Source of the DNA: an uncultured Eubacteriales bacterium
GTDB taxonomy: Bacteria > Bacillota > Clostridia > Oscillospirales > Acutalibacteraceae
Reading direction: 5' to 3'
Assembly: GCA_934486705.1 (NCBI GenBank)
Contig: CAKSQS010000039.1
Location: forward strand, 1-25,077
Length of the DNA stretch: 25,077 nt
Below are positions 14,807-21,683 of this stretch, piece after piece. Under the pieces are notes generated by a model that was not told where the DNA came from, ran no database searches, and was given only the letters and a program-made list of their open reading frames with translations. The position numbers were made by a program, and so were the translations under genes. Numbering within the stretch: the first letter of the stretch is position 1; each line of letters begins with the position of its first letter.

Positions 14807-15871
14807 TCATATTCTATCACCATAAGGTAAAGTTTTCATATAACTGTCCATCCAATCCCAATCAGGAATATAGCCATCATCAGAAAACTCGCGTGTTTCA
14901 TCAAGCACAACACCATCAGCATTATGTTTGACTGGAAGTTTTATAGTAAAGTCTTTTCTAAAATGGGCGTTCAATTCACGTCCAAACGCTTGATATTTGA
15001 CCTTGCATTCATTTCGAATGATGGTGGCAATGAATAGTTTAGTGTGATCTGACAAAGGGACTTTCTCCTGTAATACAGCTACATTTTGTGCAGTATAAAA
15101 TGGTTTCTTTTGAATGAAGCAAGAACCCAAAAAGCTGCCTCCCAAAGCTAATGACATTGCACCTGCAGGAAACGGCTTCTCTCCTTCTATTTCATCCACG
15201 AAGCCTACAACTCCATTGCCATTACTATCACGGGAAACATAGTTGTACTTTGGCTCATTGCAGGTTGTCATAACAGCATCTATTCCGTTCCCCATGCCGG
15301 CATCGAAAATATGATGCAAGTAGAATTCCTTCCATTCTGATGTATTTAATGTAATCTGATTATCGACGTTTATCTTAGTTGTAAGATATTTATGATGTAA
15401 TGATTGAATGTAGGAGTTCATATAACCCCAATCCGGGTTGTTGAATTTGTCTGAAGGCAACAGAACATAAGTGTTTAATATGTTATCTCGTGTCATTTTT
15501 CGACCATAATTATATCGTCCAAAACAAACAAAGGATAAAACAGAGACTAAAAATAGCAGTTCGTTTTTTGTCCAGATTCTATCAATTGAGTACATTCCCT
15601 GAACATGCGCAAATCCAATAAAATCGTGCGGCTGATAGAAAAAGGTGTTCCCATCAGTAGTGTCGCTAAAAGTGATTATTCCTGCTCGTTCTGTTGCACA
15701 CAGCGAACTATATCCACCAATGCCATTGTTTTCTGCAGAATTCACAACAAAAGGAGTTGAGCCACCATCACACAATTCGTCTTTTGACATATTTTTATAT
15801 GCTTTTGTTGGATGAATATCAAAGAACGCTTTTATTTGATATGGTTTCCACGATTCTAAATCAATCTTCAT
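14807..15871 (-). CDS. BcgI-like restriction-modification specificity subunit (two TRDs)
   Basis: The 354-residue protein has two similar halves (about 5-163 and 177-354). Each starts with a W-K...IFD-type segment (SWKPYQIKAFFDIHP; EWKEFYLHHIFDAG) and ends with PDWxxMxSYxxxL (PDWGYMNSYIQSL; PDWDWMDSYMKTL). This is the arrangement of a BcgI-B/HsdS-type DNA-recognition subunit, with one target recognition domain per half-site. The ending PDWxWM...Y matches S subunits of type IIB enzymes rather than classical type I HsdS, whose conserved regions are long helices. It overlaps the upstream methyltransferase gene by 11 bases. GAAGGAAC lies nine bases before the ATG. The two TRDs differ in sequence, so an asymmetric bipartite site is expected; the bases recognised cannot be read. 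Confidence 0.85.
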   Translation of the reverse strand: MKIDLESWKPYQIKAFFDIHPTKAYKNMSKDELCDGGSTPFVVNSAENNGIGGYSSLCATERAGIITFSDTTDGNTFFYQPHDFIGFAHVQGMYSIDRIWTKNELLFLVSVLSFVCFGRYNYGRKMTRDNILNTYVLLPSDKFNNPDWGYMNSYIQSLHHKYLTTKINVDNQITLNTSEWKEFYLHHIFDAGMGNGIDAVMTTCNEPKYNYVSRDSNGNGVVGFVDEIEGEKPFPAGAMSLALGGSFLGSCFIQKKPFYTAQNVAVLQEKVPLSDHTKLFIATIIRNECKVKYQAFGRELNAHFRKDFTIKLPVKHNADGVVLDETREFSDDGYIPDWDWMDSYMKTLPYGDRI

Positions 15872-17726
15872 ATACTGTTCCTTCTTTCACCAAATAAGAT
15901 AGGTAGTCGTTCAATACTTTCTGAAAACTATTATCTGATAAAGTGCTATAATCAGTTTCCATATATGCCTCGGCAAGCCATTCATCTTTCCACGAAACGC
16001 GATGCATAACAGATAATCCTGGCACTACTTTTTTGTTCTTGTACAAATCAAGCCAGATTTCTTCCGTTTTATTCCATAGGCTATTGCCATCTGCATCGGT
16101 ACGCTCAACACGACCTAATCCTTTACGTTTGATGAACTTGTCATCTTTGTAATAACCAAAAAAGGTTTCTTTATTTGCTTTTTCATGTTTTTGAGAAAGA
16201 TCAAAAATCATACAACAAGCAACCGCTGCCGCTCCGGGATAGAACATTTCTGTAGGAAGCGAAAATACGGCGTCGAGAGTATAGTTATCAAGCATTTTCT
16301 TTTTGAATGCTTTTACATCACCACTGTTGCCAATAGCAGCTTGCATAGGAAGTAATACTGCCATTTTACAAGTAGACGGGACATGGCGAGCTACCCACTC
16401 TACAAAATGCAACCCTTTAGATGGATCTTCCTTTTTCTTGGCATCCCAATTCTTGGTGTAATCAGGATCACAACATTTCTTGGTAGCGTTATAAGGTGGA
16501 TTCATCAAAACAATATTTATGTTGTTATCGGCGATCCATTTCGCACGCTTAAACATTGAGTCTTGAACAACATTCGAATTTCCGTCTCCATGTATTAGCA
16601 TATTGGTAGAGGAGAGGCCATATGCACCTTCTTCATATTCGATGCCGAAAATTTGATTTTTCTTTACTTCTTCACGTTCTTCTTCAGTATCGCAATCATC
16701 CATAGCGTCGGTCATAGCTCTAACAAGAAATGCACCACTTCCACAACAGGGATCCAAAACGCGAGAATTCTTATTGACGCCAACGACCTTGCTCATAAAA
16801 TCGCAAATGTGGTCAGGCGTAAACGCTTGGTTTTTATCAGACTTTCCAACATATTTATTAAACGTAGTAAAGAATAAGTTCAGCAAATCTTGTCCCGCAG
16901 TGCTTTTGTCATTTATATATGGCACAACATTATCGTCAATAAATTTTAAAATATCCTTAAGTTCTGCATAAGTAAGACTTGTAACATCTTGATCCCCAAG
17001 AACTTTATTGTTTAAAACCGCAAGTTTACCTGCCTTATTTAAGTCACCGCCACGAGTAAGCAACCCCTCTAAGACATCTTTGATATTTTTTAGAATAACT
17101 TTTTCTGGAGACATCTTTTTCCCGGTCTTAGGATTAAGTGTTTCTTTAACATCTTGGTATACGAGTCCATTTTTGAGTGCAAGAAGGCAAGTCCCAACAA
17201 ATTGGCTTCGCAACTTCTCGTTTATACCGTCAGAATGAAGTTTTTCATTAAGTGTCTTAATAGAGTCAACGACCTTTATTTTGTCATTTACTTTGCCAAA
17301 GCACAGGTTTTCGTATTCTTCAAATGGACGAAGAACAGTTTCTTGTTCTATGCGATGTTCATCATCAATGATAACCGATTGACCATACCAAGTCCATACT
17401 TCGTCCCCATCGATTTCGGCAAGAATGGCTACGATCTTTTTGTCTGAGTATGCTTTCTCAAAGCGTACATAATCTTGTAATTGAGTCTGTATTTTTGCTT
17501 TATCCCATTTGCTAAACTTGTTTTTTGTTTCTATTAAAACAGCTAAACGCTCATTTTCAAAACGAAGATCAAGATACTGATGTTGTGTTCCGGAGTTCCC
17601 TTTTTGATAATCCTTAATATCTTTGCCAACGGATTTTAAGGCTTGTGCATAACTAAATTCGCCACTTTCAGTATTACCGATATGGTACTTATCACCTATT
17701 TTGTTTATAATTTCAAACCTGTTCAT
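15861..17726 (-). CDS. BcgI-like fused nuclease / adenine-N6 methyltransferase subunit
   Basis: This 621-residue protein has three parts. The N-terminal region (about 1-150) carries a PD-(D/E)XK pattern: Asp53 in YLDLRF, then Glu66 and Lys68 in VLIETKNK. A helical linker (about 150-290) follows. The N6-adenine methyltransferase domain (about 290-530) has FTPDHICDFM, motif I LDPCCGSGAFL (325-335) and motif IV NPPY (409-412). The C-terminal part joins the specificity subunit. Fusion of cleavage and methylation with a separate two-TRD subunit is the BcgI (type IIB) plan, which cuts on both sides of its site. No separate HsdR helicase is present. AGGAGG lies seven bases before the ATG, and only 14 bp separate it from the AbiEii stop. 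Classical HsdM is the main alternative, but it would lack the nuclease motif. Confidence 0.87.
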   Translation of the reverse strand: MNRFEIINKIGDKYHIGNTESGEFSYAQALKSVGKDIKDYQKGNSGTQHQYLDLRFENERLAVLIETKNKFSKWDKAKIQTQLQDYVRFEKAYSDKKIVAILAEIDGDEVWTWYGQSVIIDDEHRIEQETVLRPFEEYENLCFGKVNDKIKVVDSIKTLNEKLHSDGINEKLRSQFVGTCLLALKNGLVYQDVKETLNPKTGKKMSPEKVILKNIKDVLEGLLTRGGDLNKAGKLAVLNNKVLGDQDVTSLTYAELKDILKFIDDNVVPYINDKSTAGQDLLNLFFTTFNKYVGKSDKNQAFTPDHICDFMSKVVGVNKNSRVLDPCCGSGAFLVRAMTDAMDDCDTEEEREEVKKNQIFGIEYEEGAYGLSSTNMLIHGDGNSNVVQDSMFKRAKWIADNNINIVLMNPPYNATKKCCDPDYTKNWDAKKKEDPSKGLHFVEWVARHVPSTCKMAVLLPMQAAIGNSGDVKAFKKKMLDNYTLDAVFSLPTEMFYPGAAAVACCMIFDLSQKHEKANKETFFGYYKDDKFIKRKGLGRVERTDADGNSLWNKTEEIWLDLYKNKKVVPGLSVMHRVSWKDEWLAEAYMETDYSTLSDNSFQKVLNDYLSYLVKEGTVYED

Positions 17727-17740
17727 AATATCCTCCTAAA

Positions 17741-18637
17741 TCACATCCACCCGCCATTGGCAGTGGACCATTGCTTAGTATATTCATTGCCCTTTACCGC
17801 AGCCGTAAATGGCTCGGTTAAGAAAGCTTTTATCGTCCTTAATACCGTGTTATAGTCATCCGTTTTAGTGTCAATCTTCTTGCTGAACGCTTTCCATTTC
17901 TTCTGCATAGCATCATCGTTGCCAAAGGTTAGTACCTGTTCAAACTGTTCAATCGTAAAGGCGTGTCCACGGTTTTCAAAAGTCTTTTGTAGTGCTTTGG
18001 TCAGCGTTGCACCGTCAAAATCAAATTTATTGGCAAGATAGTAAATATCGTAGTAATCCTTCATTCGGCTGGAGAACTCCATAAGGCTGAGAATAGCGTC
18101 AATCTTTTCGGCAATGGTTGTTTCAAGAGAGTATGTATTTACCGTCGGAGCGTCAAAGTCGGAAAGCTGTGTCGGAATTTTTCGTTTTTCCTGTTTAGGC
18201 ACGATGACATCACCCACGCCAAAATCAATACTGAACGGTGTTCTGGTGTTTTTAATACGGGCGACTACCGATGCGCCGATTCCTGCATATTTTTTCGCAA
18301 CGGCGATAGGTGCAACATCTTTAATTTCAAAAGTGATAAAGTCATTGCCGGTTGGTGTAGCGATAATTTCCTCCAGCACGGTTTTTAACTGCTCGGGCGT
18401 ATTTGGCATTTGTCTGAGCAAAAAATCAACATCAACCGTTACTCGGCTGTCAAAGTCGGTAAGAGAATAGATGAACAATCCGCCTTTCAGCACAAGGTTT
18501 TCTGCATATTTGGATTTTTCCAAACGGCGCAAAAATTCCTCTTGGCAAAAGAGCTGCAGACAAAGCTGATAGCTTCTGCCGCTTATCTGAGCCCTGTTTT
18601 TCAGTCGTGCAAGCACGGATGCCGCTATATCAGCCAT
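17741..18637 (-). CDS. AbiEii/AbiGii-family nucleotidyltransferase toxin
   Basis: The 298-residue protein is the toxin of a type IV toxin-antitoxin and abortive-infection pair. DNA polymerase beta-type nucleotidyltransferase features are visible: LVLKGGLFIY (about 48-57) and VTVDVDFLL with paired Asp69 and Asp71. EKIDAIL (Lys178) and RMKDYYDIYYL (Asp194) follow, as in AbiEii motifs III and IV. Relatives arrest growth, probably by modifying RNA or NTP pools. The N terminus is a helical region of about 45 residues. Its start overlaps the antitoxin gene by eight bases. Its stop is followed after 14 bp by the BcgI-like gene with no terminator, so the pair appears fused transcriptionally to the restriction operon. 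Confidence 0.9.
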   Translation of the reverse strand: MADIAASVLARLKNRAQISGRSYQLCLQLFCQEEFLRRLEKSKYAENLVLKGGLFIYSLTDFDSRVTVDVDFLLRQMPNTPEQLKTVLEEIIATPTGNDFITFEIKDVAPIAVAKKYAGIGASVVARIKNTRTPFSIDFGVGDVIVPKQEKRKIPTQLSDFDAPTVNTYSLETTIAEKIDAILSLMEFSSRMKDYYDIYYLANKFDFDGATLTKALQKTFENRGHAFTIEQFEQVLTFGNDDAMQKKWKAFSKKIDTKTDDYNTVLRTIKAFLTEPFTAAVKGNEYTKQWSTANGGWM

Positions 18638-19235
18638 TTAGCAATACCTCCATCAGTTCGGTAACTTTTTTATATACACGCAGCTTTTTTGCGTATGCAG
18701 AAAGGTTACTCAGGTTTTTCTGTGTATCATTTGCGTAAGCATTGAGCGCTTTATTAAAAATCTCATTGTCAAGTTTTGAACGGTATTTAAAACAATCGCA
18801 AATTGTACGCTCTCGGTCATATACGGGAAGGAGAACGCCATTGAAATTATCTGTGGTTTTACCCAAATCGTACAGTTCTGCTTGCACATAGTAAGGTTGC
18901 AGAGCGAGAACATCCACATTAAGTTTTGTCCTTGACATAGAACGAGGGACTGCTATCGACCACTTGCGTGGAGCAAAATCGCTGTAGCCGTAATGAAAAA
19001 GAGCCGATTCAACGCAAACGATTCCTTTCGGGACAAGGGTTGCAAGAAGCTGTTCCTCGGAAACCTCACTCTTTTCCGTAAGCTCATAATAACCGTGTCG
19101 CACACGGGAAAGTATTCCGGCGTTGCAGAGATTTACAACATCTACCGCCCTGATTCCGGCAGCGACAAAATCGGCAGATTTCGCAATTCCGCCGTTATTG
19201 ATGATAACCTCTTTTACTTGCTTTTGAATGTCCAC
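18630..19235 (-). CDS. AbiEi-family antitoxin / autorepressor
   Basis: The 201-residue protein has the AbiEi layout. An N-terminal winged helix (about 1-60; GGIAKSADFVAAGIRAVDVVNL and RVRHGYYELT) is followed by a C-terminal antitoxin domain (about 70-200) with VCVESALFHYGYSDF and YDRERTICDCFKYR. In studied AbiE systems the N-terminal domain binds inverted repeats in its own promoter, and the C-terminal domain is needed for antitoxicity. The start is GTG at 19235, because the nearby ATG at 19239 is in another frame. GAAGG lies about 12 bases upstream. It is the first gene of a five-gene run ending with Shedu. Autoregulation of the whole run is inferred from spacing. Confidence 0.88.
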   Translation of the reverse strand: MDIQKQVKEVIINNGGIAKSADFVAAGIRAVDVVNLCNAGILSRVRHGYYELTEKSEVSEEQLLATLVPKGIVCVESALFHYGYSDFAPRKWSIAVPRSMSRTKLNVDVLALQPYYVQAELYDLGKTTDNFNGVLLPVYDRERTICDCFKYRSKLDNEIFNKALNAYANDTQKNLSNLSAYAKKLRVYKKVTELMEVLLNG

Positions 19236-19266
19236 TCATTCACCTTCTTCCATTGTAAAATTTGAG

Positions 19267-19325
19267 CACACGAATATTGTATGTGTGTTTGGATTTATTA
19301 TATGCTTGTGTTAAATTGGGAACAA
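19267..19325 (-). promoter_or_regulatory. Probable promoter of the AbiE/restriction/Shedu operon
   Basis: On the minus strand TTGTTC (19325-19320) and TATAAT (19302-19297) are 17 bp apart. Between the -10 and the GTG start lie CACAC (19267-19271) and GTGTG (19283-19287), an inverted pair with an 11-bp centre that could bind AbiEi. The promoter begins immediately after the stop of the hydrolase gene, with no terminator in between. Confidence 0.6.
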
Positions 19326-19326
19326 A

Positions 19327-20898
19327 TCAAGCAATTGGAATTTCAATATATGATTTGTCGAGAATTACCGTATTGTCAGCTGTTTTTGCGGTTATTTGTT
19401 CTGAAAACAAGCCCTTATTATTTGTGTGCCGAACATAGTACGGATGAGCAGATGATGAAATATCAATACGAAGTTTTTCACCTTTATGTATCACAAATGC
19501 ATGTTCATCAAAAGAAAAATCCATTACTATTTCATTATTGGGCACATAATTACAATCAAAATTCGAAATTTGATTTATGTCATCACGCAAGCCGTAATCA
19601 CCCTCTGTTTTACAAAGACTTATTCGTATATAAAAACAAGTGTCCTCACAATTTGATTTTACTTTTAACTTTGCTTTCATTTTGCCTTTGATAAAAGTAT
19701 CTTCCAAGAATTTAGGTGTATATAGGCTAATAATATCATATCGTGAATTCGGCGGATCTTGCCAAGCGTTGCCGTCAAAGTTAGCAGAAAGACCGCCCTT
19801 AAAAGTCGCAGGATTATATGGATTATAACAGTAGGTTACTTCGCCCTGTCCTAACGGTATTATTTTGGCTTTATCAGAATTTTTAAAGGTATCAGTACAC
19901 CATTCATTACCGAACAACTTATAATATGTAACTTTGCCATTTTCAAATGGTACAGCTTCTTTGCCTCTGATTGCATTCAACCAACGAATAGCATAGTTTT
20001 TAAATTCATTTTTTAATATGCCATTTTCAAAACAAACAGGCTGATTTTCACCTGAACCACCATGGTCAAAAGGATGCACAGCAAGGGCTGATTTTGCTTT
20101 CGTTTGCTCATCAAGCCCATTCCACATATCAAAAACGCCGCCGGTATAAATATCATAGAAGCCCGTGACTAGTAAAATCGGGATATTAGCGTGCTTTATT
20201 GCCTCATGTGCTTCTCCGCCGCCGTAACGTGTTTTCCAGAATGAATCGTTTTTATCAGGGTGCTTTAATATTCCGTCAAAATCCTCCGCCTTTTCACCAA
20301 GTACAGTTTTCGAGAATTCAGACAACGGTAACATATTGTAGGATGCAGGTGTGAAATTCTTTTTAAGATTGCTTTTTTTCTTGTACATTCCTACATACCA
20401 ACCGCCGTGCAATCCCATTTTATAAAAACCGTTTCTATAGTTACAGTTATAACGCTCACAGTCCTGCACCTCAAGAACAGCACCTTTTATATCCTCAGCG
20501 AAAGGTGCTGTTACAAAATGCACCGATGAAGTATAACTACTGCCGCACAGATACAATTCACCATTATAAAACGGTTGTTTTCTAATCCAATCTTGTAAGA
20601 ACAGTCCGTCTTCCCTCTCATATATGTACGGAACACAGTCGCCTGTACTTTTACCTCTGCCTCTGCAATGCTGAAAGACAACAACATAACCATTATCAAG
20701 CCAGCCCTTATATTCACGCAGTTTATCTGCGCATATCTCTTCTTCGGTTTGTTGTTCGGCAACATCAACATAAGGGTTGCGATAAATAATCGTTGGAAAT
20801 TTACCGCTGCCTTGTGGCAAGCAGACTATGGTAAAAATTTTTGCATTGTCAATATCTAAATATTTATGAAATACACATCCCGATGTTACGCTATCCAT
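19327..20898 (-). CDS. CocE/NonD-family hydrolase (X-Pro dipeptidyl-peptidase S15-like)
   Basis: This 523-residue protein has an N-terminal alpha/beta hydrolase domain and a C-terminal jelly-roll domain (about 330-523). Family features are QHCRGRGKSTGD, nucleophile Ser in YLCGSSYTSS (about 119-120), acid Asp in VTGFYDIYTGG, and His in HPFDHGGSG. The C-terminal region GLSANFDGNAWQDPPNSRYDIISLYT matches the usual xPPD/RxDVLSYxT pattern, and GEKLRIDISSSAHPYY closes the domain. Relatives cleave Xaa-Pro peptides, cocaine-like esters or glutaryl-cephalosporins; the substrate here is unknown. No signal peptide is seen, so it is probably cytoplasmic. It is the only metabolic-looking gene in the island and has its own promoter with a palindromic operator. 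AGAGGTG precedes the ATG. Confidence 0.88.
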   Translation of the reverse strand: MDSVTSGCVFHKYLDIDNAKIFTIVCLPQGSGKFPTIIYRNPYVDVAEQQTEEEICADKLREYKGWLDNGYVVVFQHCRGRGKSTGDCVPYIYEREDGLFLQDWIRKQPFYNGELYLCGSSYTSSVHFVTAPFAEDIKGAVLEVQDCERYNCNYRNGFYKMGLHGGWYVGMYKKKSNLKKNFTPASYNMLPLSEFSKTVLGEKAEDFDGILKHPDKNDSFWKTRYGGGEAHEAIKHANIPILLVTGFYDIYTGGVFDMWNGLDEQTKAKSALAVHPFDHGGSGENQPVCFENGILKNEFKNYAIRWLNAIRGKEAVPFENGKVTYYKLFGNEWCTDTFKNSDKAKIIPLGQGEVTYCYNPYNPATFKGGLSANFDGNAWQDPPNSRYDIISLYTPKFLEDTFIKGKMKAKLKVKSNCEDTCFYIRISLCKTEGDYGLRDDINQISNFDCNYVPNNEIVMDFSFDEHAFVIHKGEKLRIDISSSAHPYYVRHTNNKGLFSEQITAKTADNTVILDKSYIEIPIA

Positions 20899-20960
20899 AA
20901 AAACACCTCTTTAATCCGTTTATTAAAAGCTATGACAAAAATCATACTTTTATATAAGAA

Positions 20961-21012
20961 ATCATACCATACTTTTCTTTGTTTTACAAGGATACATTAA
21001 AGTATGGTATGA
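20961..21012 (-). promoter_or_regulatory. Promoter and palindromic operator of the CocE-type hydrolase gene
   Basis: On the minus strand TTGTAA (20989-20984) and TATGAT (20966-20961) have 17-bp spacing. A perfect inverted repeat of 14 bp, TCATACCATACTTT (20962-20975) and its complement (20999-21012), brackets the -35 and overlaps the -10. TCATACTTT occurs again at 20942-20950, downstream of the -10. This looks like a repressor site, and no dedicated regulator is adjacent. Confidence 0.7.
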
Positions 21013-21108
21013 CAGTTATTCCTGCCTTGCCTTATTTCTTTTGATGAAACAAGCAAGGCAAGGAGGTATTTGTCCCTATTGTAGCGCAAGCATAACACGA
21101 AAAAAGAA

Positions 21109-21179
21109 TTGTTGCAATAAAAATTCACGCACAAAACTTTGAAAACTGTGCGTGAAATTAAAAATTACTGTTGCAACAA
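21109..21179. repeat. Nested inverted repeat
   Basis: An outer pair TTGTTGCAA (21109-21117) and TTGCAACAA (21171-21179) encloses an inner pair TTCACGCACA (21124-21133) and TGTGCGTGAA (21147-21156). All arms are perfect. The inner loop AAACTTTGAAAAC has its own partial symmetry. It could fold as a two-tier hairpin in RNA or single-stranded DNA. No T-tract follows either arm, so a simple terminator is less likely. Confidence 0.7.
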
Positions 21180-21239
21180 GAACAAATATATACTATAATA
21201 TCAGCGTACCACTTCCATATTATCCACGGTGAAATTATT

Positions 21240-21274
21240 CTTGTTATCAACCTCGATAACAAAATGATAACAAG
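21240..21274. repeat. GATAAC repeat cluster
   Basis: CTTGTTATC (21240-21248) is followed by GATAACAA (21255-21262) and GATAACAAG (21266-21274). The first and last are perfect complements. GATAACAAG occurs again at the end of the right attachment repeat (21447-21455), and GATAAC at the end of the left one (13211-13216). This suggests shared binding sites for a recombination protein. Confidence 0.5.
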
Positions 21275-21372
21275 GGCGTTTTAGCATAGGATAATACAGA
21301 TAAATCGTAAAATCAAAATAGTGAGACAAACAAAAAGCAGAAATACATAAGCGAAATTGTTTAGTCCTCGTC

Positions 21373-21452
21373 GAGTGGGAATAACCACAGAAAGCCTAAA
21401 AGCCCGGTAATATCAAAAGGGCTCTCGGACTTCGCCCACCCCTTTTGATAAC
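21373..21452 (+). repeat. Right attachment-site repeat of the guaA island
   Basis: This copy begins with GAGTGGGAATAA, identical to the guaA 3' end, although no guaA coding sequence precedes it. It matches 13139-13216 for 80 bases with few differences. Within it TATCAAAAGGG (21411-21421) and CCCTTTTGATA (21440-21450) form a perfect 11-bp inverted repeat, which is imperfect in the left copy. Confidence 0.88.
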
Positions 21453-21484
21453 AAGCCTTAGGGCTTGACGATACAGCATAGTTT

Positions 21485-21527
21485 GTGTTAGAGTTTCAGT
21501 TGCTGATACCAACTGAAACTGTAACAC
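21485..21527. repeat. 18-bp-arm inverted repeat downstream of the right attachment site
   Basis: The arms GTGTTAGAGTTTCAGTTG and CAACTGAAACTGTAACAC pair at 17 of 18 positions around CTGATAC. There is no T-tract, so it is either a regulatory hairpin or a protein-binding palindrome rather than a clear terminator. Confidence 0.6.
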
Positions 21528-21574
21528 ACCTATTGTAAACCTACATATAGTCCCCTTTTCTTTCGGCAAACGGA

Positions 21575-21634
21575 TTGACTTTCCGTTTGCTTTTTGGTAT
21601 AATTCAGTTAGAGGCTGCTAACTGAATTATACCA
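21575..21634 (+). promoter_or_regulatory. Promoter and autoregulatory operator of the second DtxR-type gene
   Basis: TTGACT (21575-21580) and TATAAT (21598-21603) have ideal 17-bp spacing. A perfect palindrome with 17-bp arms (21595-21611 and 21618-21634) and centre AGGCTG covers the -10 and the start point. Its core is AGTTAG-N6-CTAACT (21606-21623). The same core with the same spacing occurs at 23308-23325. A small hairpin, GCAAACGGA/TCCGTTTGC followed by TTTTT (about 21567-21595), overlaps the promoter and may end transcription arriving from upstream. Confidence 0.88.
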
Positions 21635-21683
21635 TACATATAAACGGACCTTTTCGCAGCATATGAGAAAGGATGTGAACGGC

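Larger units (their letters stand above)
21023..21372. other. Gene-free right arm of the island
   Basis: No credible coding frame with a ribosome binding site is visible between the hydrolase operator and the right repeat. The stretch is A+T rich. It holds an imperfect GC-containing inverted pair (CCTTGCCTTATTTC...GAAACAAGCAAGG, 21024-21062 area), a nested hairpin at 21109-21179 and a GATAAC cluster at 21240-21274. Integrase-binding arm sites or an origin of transfer would be expected in such a place; neither can be proven. Confidence 0.5.
13139..21384. mobile_element. Defence-bearing genomic island integrated at the guaA 3' end
   Basis: About 8.2 kb are bounded by the two guaA-end repeats. 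The content is visibly more A+T rich than the flanks and consists of accessory genes: tnpV-like, Shedu nuclease, BcgI-like restriction-modification pair, AbiE toxin-antitoxin pair and a CocE-type hydrolase. No integrase, excisionase, replication or conjugation gene is apparent inside. It may be mobilised in trans, be a deletion derivative, or be half of a tandem array. The exact crossover point cannot be fixed inside the repeats; the right edge is given as the stop codon within the right repeat. Confidence 0.82.

Noticed and set aside
15861..17726. Classical type I HsdM with a separate HsdR.
   Set aside because: No helicase or HsdR-type gene is nearby, the chain has its own D-E-x-K nuclease motif, and the partner has BcgI-type TRD endings.
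21109..21274. CRISPR array or phage-like iteron origin.
   Set aside because: The repeats are inverted, irregularly spaced and few. There are no regular direct repeats with spacers and no cas or replication gene.
13139..21452. Prophage.
   Set aside because: No capsid, terminase, portal, tail, lysis or phage replication gene is seen. A genomic island fits better.
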